From an uncultured Verrucomicrobiota bacterium (GTDB lineage Bacteria; Verrucomicrobiota; Kiritimatiellia; RFP12; UBA3636), in contig CAMOEO010000239.1 of assembly GCA_946612175.1 (NCBI GenBank), positions 1 through 5,034 on the forward strand: a DNA stretch of 5,034 nt, read 5' to 3'. Both the position numbers and the translations under genes were made by a program. Each line of letters opens with the position of its first letter. Positions within the stretch are counted from its first letter, which is position 1. Positions 3,826 to 5,034 of the stretch are shown here, one piece after another. The notes under the pieces were generated by a model. That model was not told the origin of the DNA. It ran no database searches and saw only the letters and a program-made list of their open reading frames with translations.

Positions 3826-5034
3826 TTCACGATGAGGACCGTGGAGGCGGCGTTGCCTTCGTAGCAGCCGATGTCGACGTGGGATCCGATCTTGCGCTTC
3901 TGGCGTCCGGTGAGGTCGCAGGCCGGGTAGCTCGCGAGATCGGCACCATGGTCGATCAGAATCGAACCGTTGCTCGGGCGGAAGTCCCCGCCGGCATAGT
4001 TCCGGAAGAACGTCTCGGGCGTCCCGACGAAGCAGGTCGCGTTGACCGGGGTGTCGCGGTCCGTCGCGCAGGCGACCGCGCTCGCGGCCGTTCCGGAGAC
4101 GGGACGCAAGACGGGGACCTTGTTCGTGACGGCGCCGTCGTCGAGGATCTCCGTTCCGCCCTGCGTGGCGAAGTTCTCGGCGAGGACGCAGTTGGTGGCG
4201 AAGCCGACCGAGGATAGCTCGATGCCGGCGAGGATCGGGGACGAGTTGTCGACGATCGTGCAGTTCGCGACGGAGCCGCCGATGCTGCCGTAGAAGCCCA
4301 CGGCGGCCCGCGCGTATGTTGCATGGTTGTGGGCGACGAGACTGTTCTCCATCCGTCCGCCCGAGCGGAGCATCACGGCCGCGCAGCCGAAGCCCTCGTT
4401 GCTGCTGGCGATGTTGCAGTTCGTGACGACGCAGTGCGTGACGAGCCCGTGCGGCGAACGGACGTCCACGCCGCCCGCCGAGGCCCAGTAGGAATTCGCG
4501 GAGCCGCCGCGGAGGACGCAGTTGGAGACGGTCCCGCCGCCAGCGTAGATGGCGACCAAGCCGCCCTGCGCATCCCCTTCCGTAGCCACCTTGCAGTTCT
4601 GGACGGCCAGGTTCTCGAGTCGCGCACCGGGATCGTCGAGGATGAACCCGCGGACGAGGTTCCGCCCGTCCACGACCGCGTCCTCGGGGTTTCCGGTGGT
4701 CCCGGAGAGCGTGATGCCGGAGGAGACGCGCACCGTGGAGGAGAGGGAGTAGGTTCCGGGCAGGACATGGACGACGCTCCCGTCGCCGGCGGCGGCGACG
4801 GCGTCCGCGAGCGTGGCGGCGGCGGTCGCCGGCGTGGCGTAGGGCCAGGCGGCATCGGCGTTGCCGGGCGAGGCGTAGAGGTCGCGCGGAACGCAATGCA
4901 CGTAGTCCGTCCGGGTGAAGGTCGCGACGCCGCCGTTTTCGTCCTCGGCGCGCACCGAGACGGTGAAGGTGCCGGGCGTCGTGTAGGTGTGGGAGGCCGT
5001 CGCCGTGTCCGACGAAAGGTCGAAGATGCCGTCG
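3822..5034 (-). CDS. PKD domain plus right-handed parallel beta-helix protein, choice-of-anchor-Q-like C-terminus (5' end outside window)
   Basis: This is the C-terminal 403 residues of a probably secreted or cell-surface protein. Counting from the first complete codon (5033-5031), residues 1-48 are the end of a PKD-type immunoglobulin-like domain (HTYTTPGTFTVSVRAEDENG at 15-34). DLYASPGNADAAWPYATP (51-68) opens the beta-helix and is followed by a GTYSLSSTVRVSSGITLSG motif (93-111), as in pectate-lyase-like folds. Coils follow with a repeated Asn-Cys or similar rung: 171-172, 200-201, 230-231 (Asn-Ser), 257-258 and 281-282. The tail, DLTGRQKRKIG then SHVDIGCYEG (373-393), matches the ending of choice-of-anchor-Q proteins common in Kiritimatiellota and Lentisphaerota. 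The frame is open past the GTG at 4955, which lies inside a PKD strand and is not the start. No membrane anchor follows the tail. Enzymatic activity (polysaccharide lyase or hydrolase) or plain adhesion are both possible. The stop overlaps the peptidase start by ATGA. Confidence 0.88.
   Translation of the reverse strand, partial: DGIFDLSSDTATASHTYTTPGTFTVSVRAEDENGGVATFTRTDYVHCVPRDLYASPGNADAAWPYATPATAAATLADAVAAAGDGSVVHVLPGTYSLSSTVRVSSGITLSGTTGNPEDAVVDGRNLVRGFILDDPGARLENLAVQNCKVATEGDAQGGLVAIYAGGGTVSNCVLRGGSANSYWASAGGVDVRSPHGLVTHCVVTNCNIASSNEGFGCAAVMLRSGGRMENSLVAHNHATYARAAVGFYGSIGGSVANCTIVDNSSPILAGIELSSVGFATNCVLAENFATQGGTEILDDGAVTNKVPVLRPVSGTAASAVACATDRDTPVNATCFVGTPETFFRNYAGGDFRPSNGSILIDHGADLASYPACDLTGRQKRKIGSHVDIGCYEGNAASTVLIVK

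Noticed and set aside
1561..3864. A very long plus-strand open frame (over 2 kb) running from the dehydrogenase start through the araC region and antisense to the peptidase gene
   Set aside because: Its translation is Arg/Ala/Pro/Glu-rich without recognisable domains, and it lies out of frame with araC and opposite the conserved peptidase. It reflects the scarcity of stop codons in GC-rich DNA.
4786..4840. GGC/GCG-rich repeat tract
   Set aside because: It encodes the Ala-rich helix segment ATAAATLADAVAAAGDG before the beta-helix; simple codon bias, not a tandem repeat.
3826..4896. Minus-strand open frame continuous with the peptidase upstream of 3825, suggesting a fusion of over 700 residues
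   Set aside because: The added stretch is Arg-rich and overlaps, in another frame, the beta-helix gene whose motifs are unmistakable. The peptidase N-domain begins right at MTPVLSADF.

Overview
The window is GC-rich (roughly 70% by eye, dropping to about 55% in the single intergenic gap). It is densely coding bacterial DNA, with four-base gene overlaps and almost no spacers. The last gene is a PKD plus right-handed parallel beta-helix protein with a choice-of-anchor-Q-like tail. Large numbers of such proteins are typical of Kiritimatiellota and Lentisphaerota-type members of the PVC group. An uncultured or gut Kiritimatiellota/Verrucomicrobiota-type genome is therefore the best guess, but this is inference from protein style only; there is no marker gene here.

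Layout. Bases 1-1586 hold a minus-strand operon of two medium-chain dehydrogenases. The upstream gene (567-1586) is of the type lacking zinc ligands. The downstream gene (1-570, cut by the window edge) keeps the catalytic zinc residues. They overlap by the four bases of ATGA. Bases 1587-1762 are a compact divergent control region. Bases 1763-2641 encode an AraC-family regulator on the plus strand, the obvious candidate controller of the dehydrogenase operon. Bases 2638-3825 (minus) encode an M14 metallocarboxypeptidase resembling the cytosolic carboxypeptidase (CCP/AGBL) branch. Its stop codon is shared with that of araC through a palindromic CTAG. Bases 3822-5034 (minus, 5' end outside the window) encode the PKD/beta-helix surface or secreted protein, which overlaps the peptidase by another ATGA.

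How the parts fit. The left half reads as a small regulated catabolic module: a sensor-regulator facing two oxidoreductases that probably act on a sugar, polyol or related alcohol. The divergent region has two candidate promoters with the same TAGAAT -10 box, three TCGCAC repeats (two of them 22 bp apart, close to the spacing of AraC half-sites), and a regulator mRNA that looks leaderless. The right half is a separate operon joining an exported beta-helix protein to a peptidase without a signal peptide; its purpose is unknown. I see no mobile element, CRISPR array, rRNA or tRNA. No clearly new system stands out. The most notable points are the divergent promoter architecture, the convergent palindromic stop, a perfect 12-bp hairpin inside the peptidase gene, and the bacterial CCP-like peptidase coupled to a beta-helix protein.
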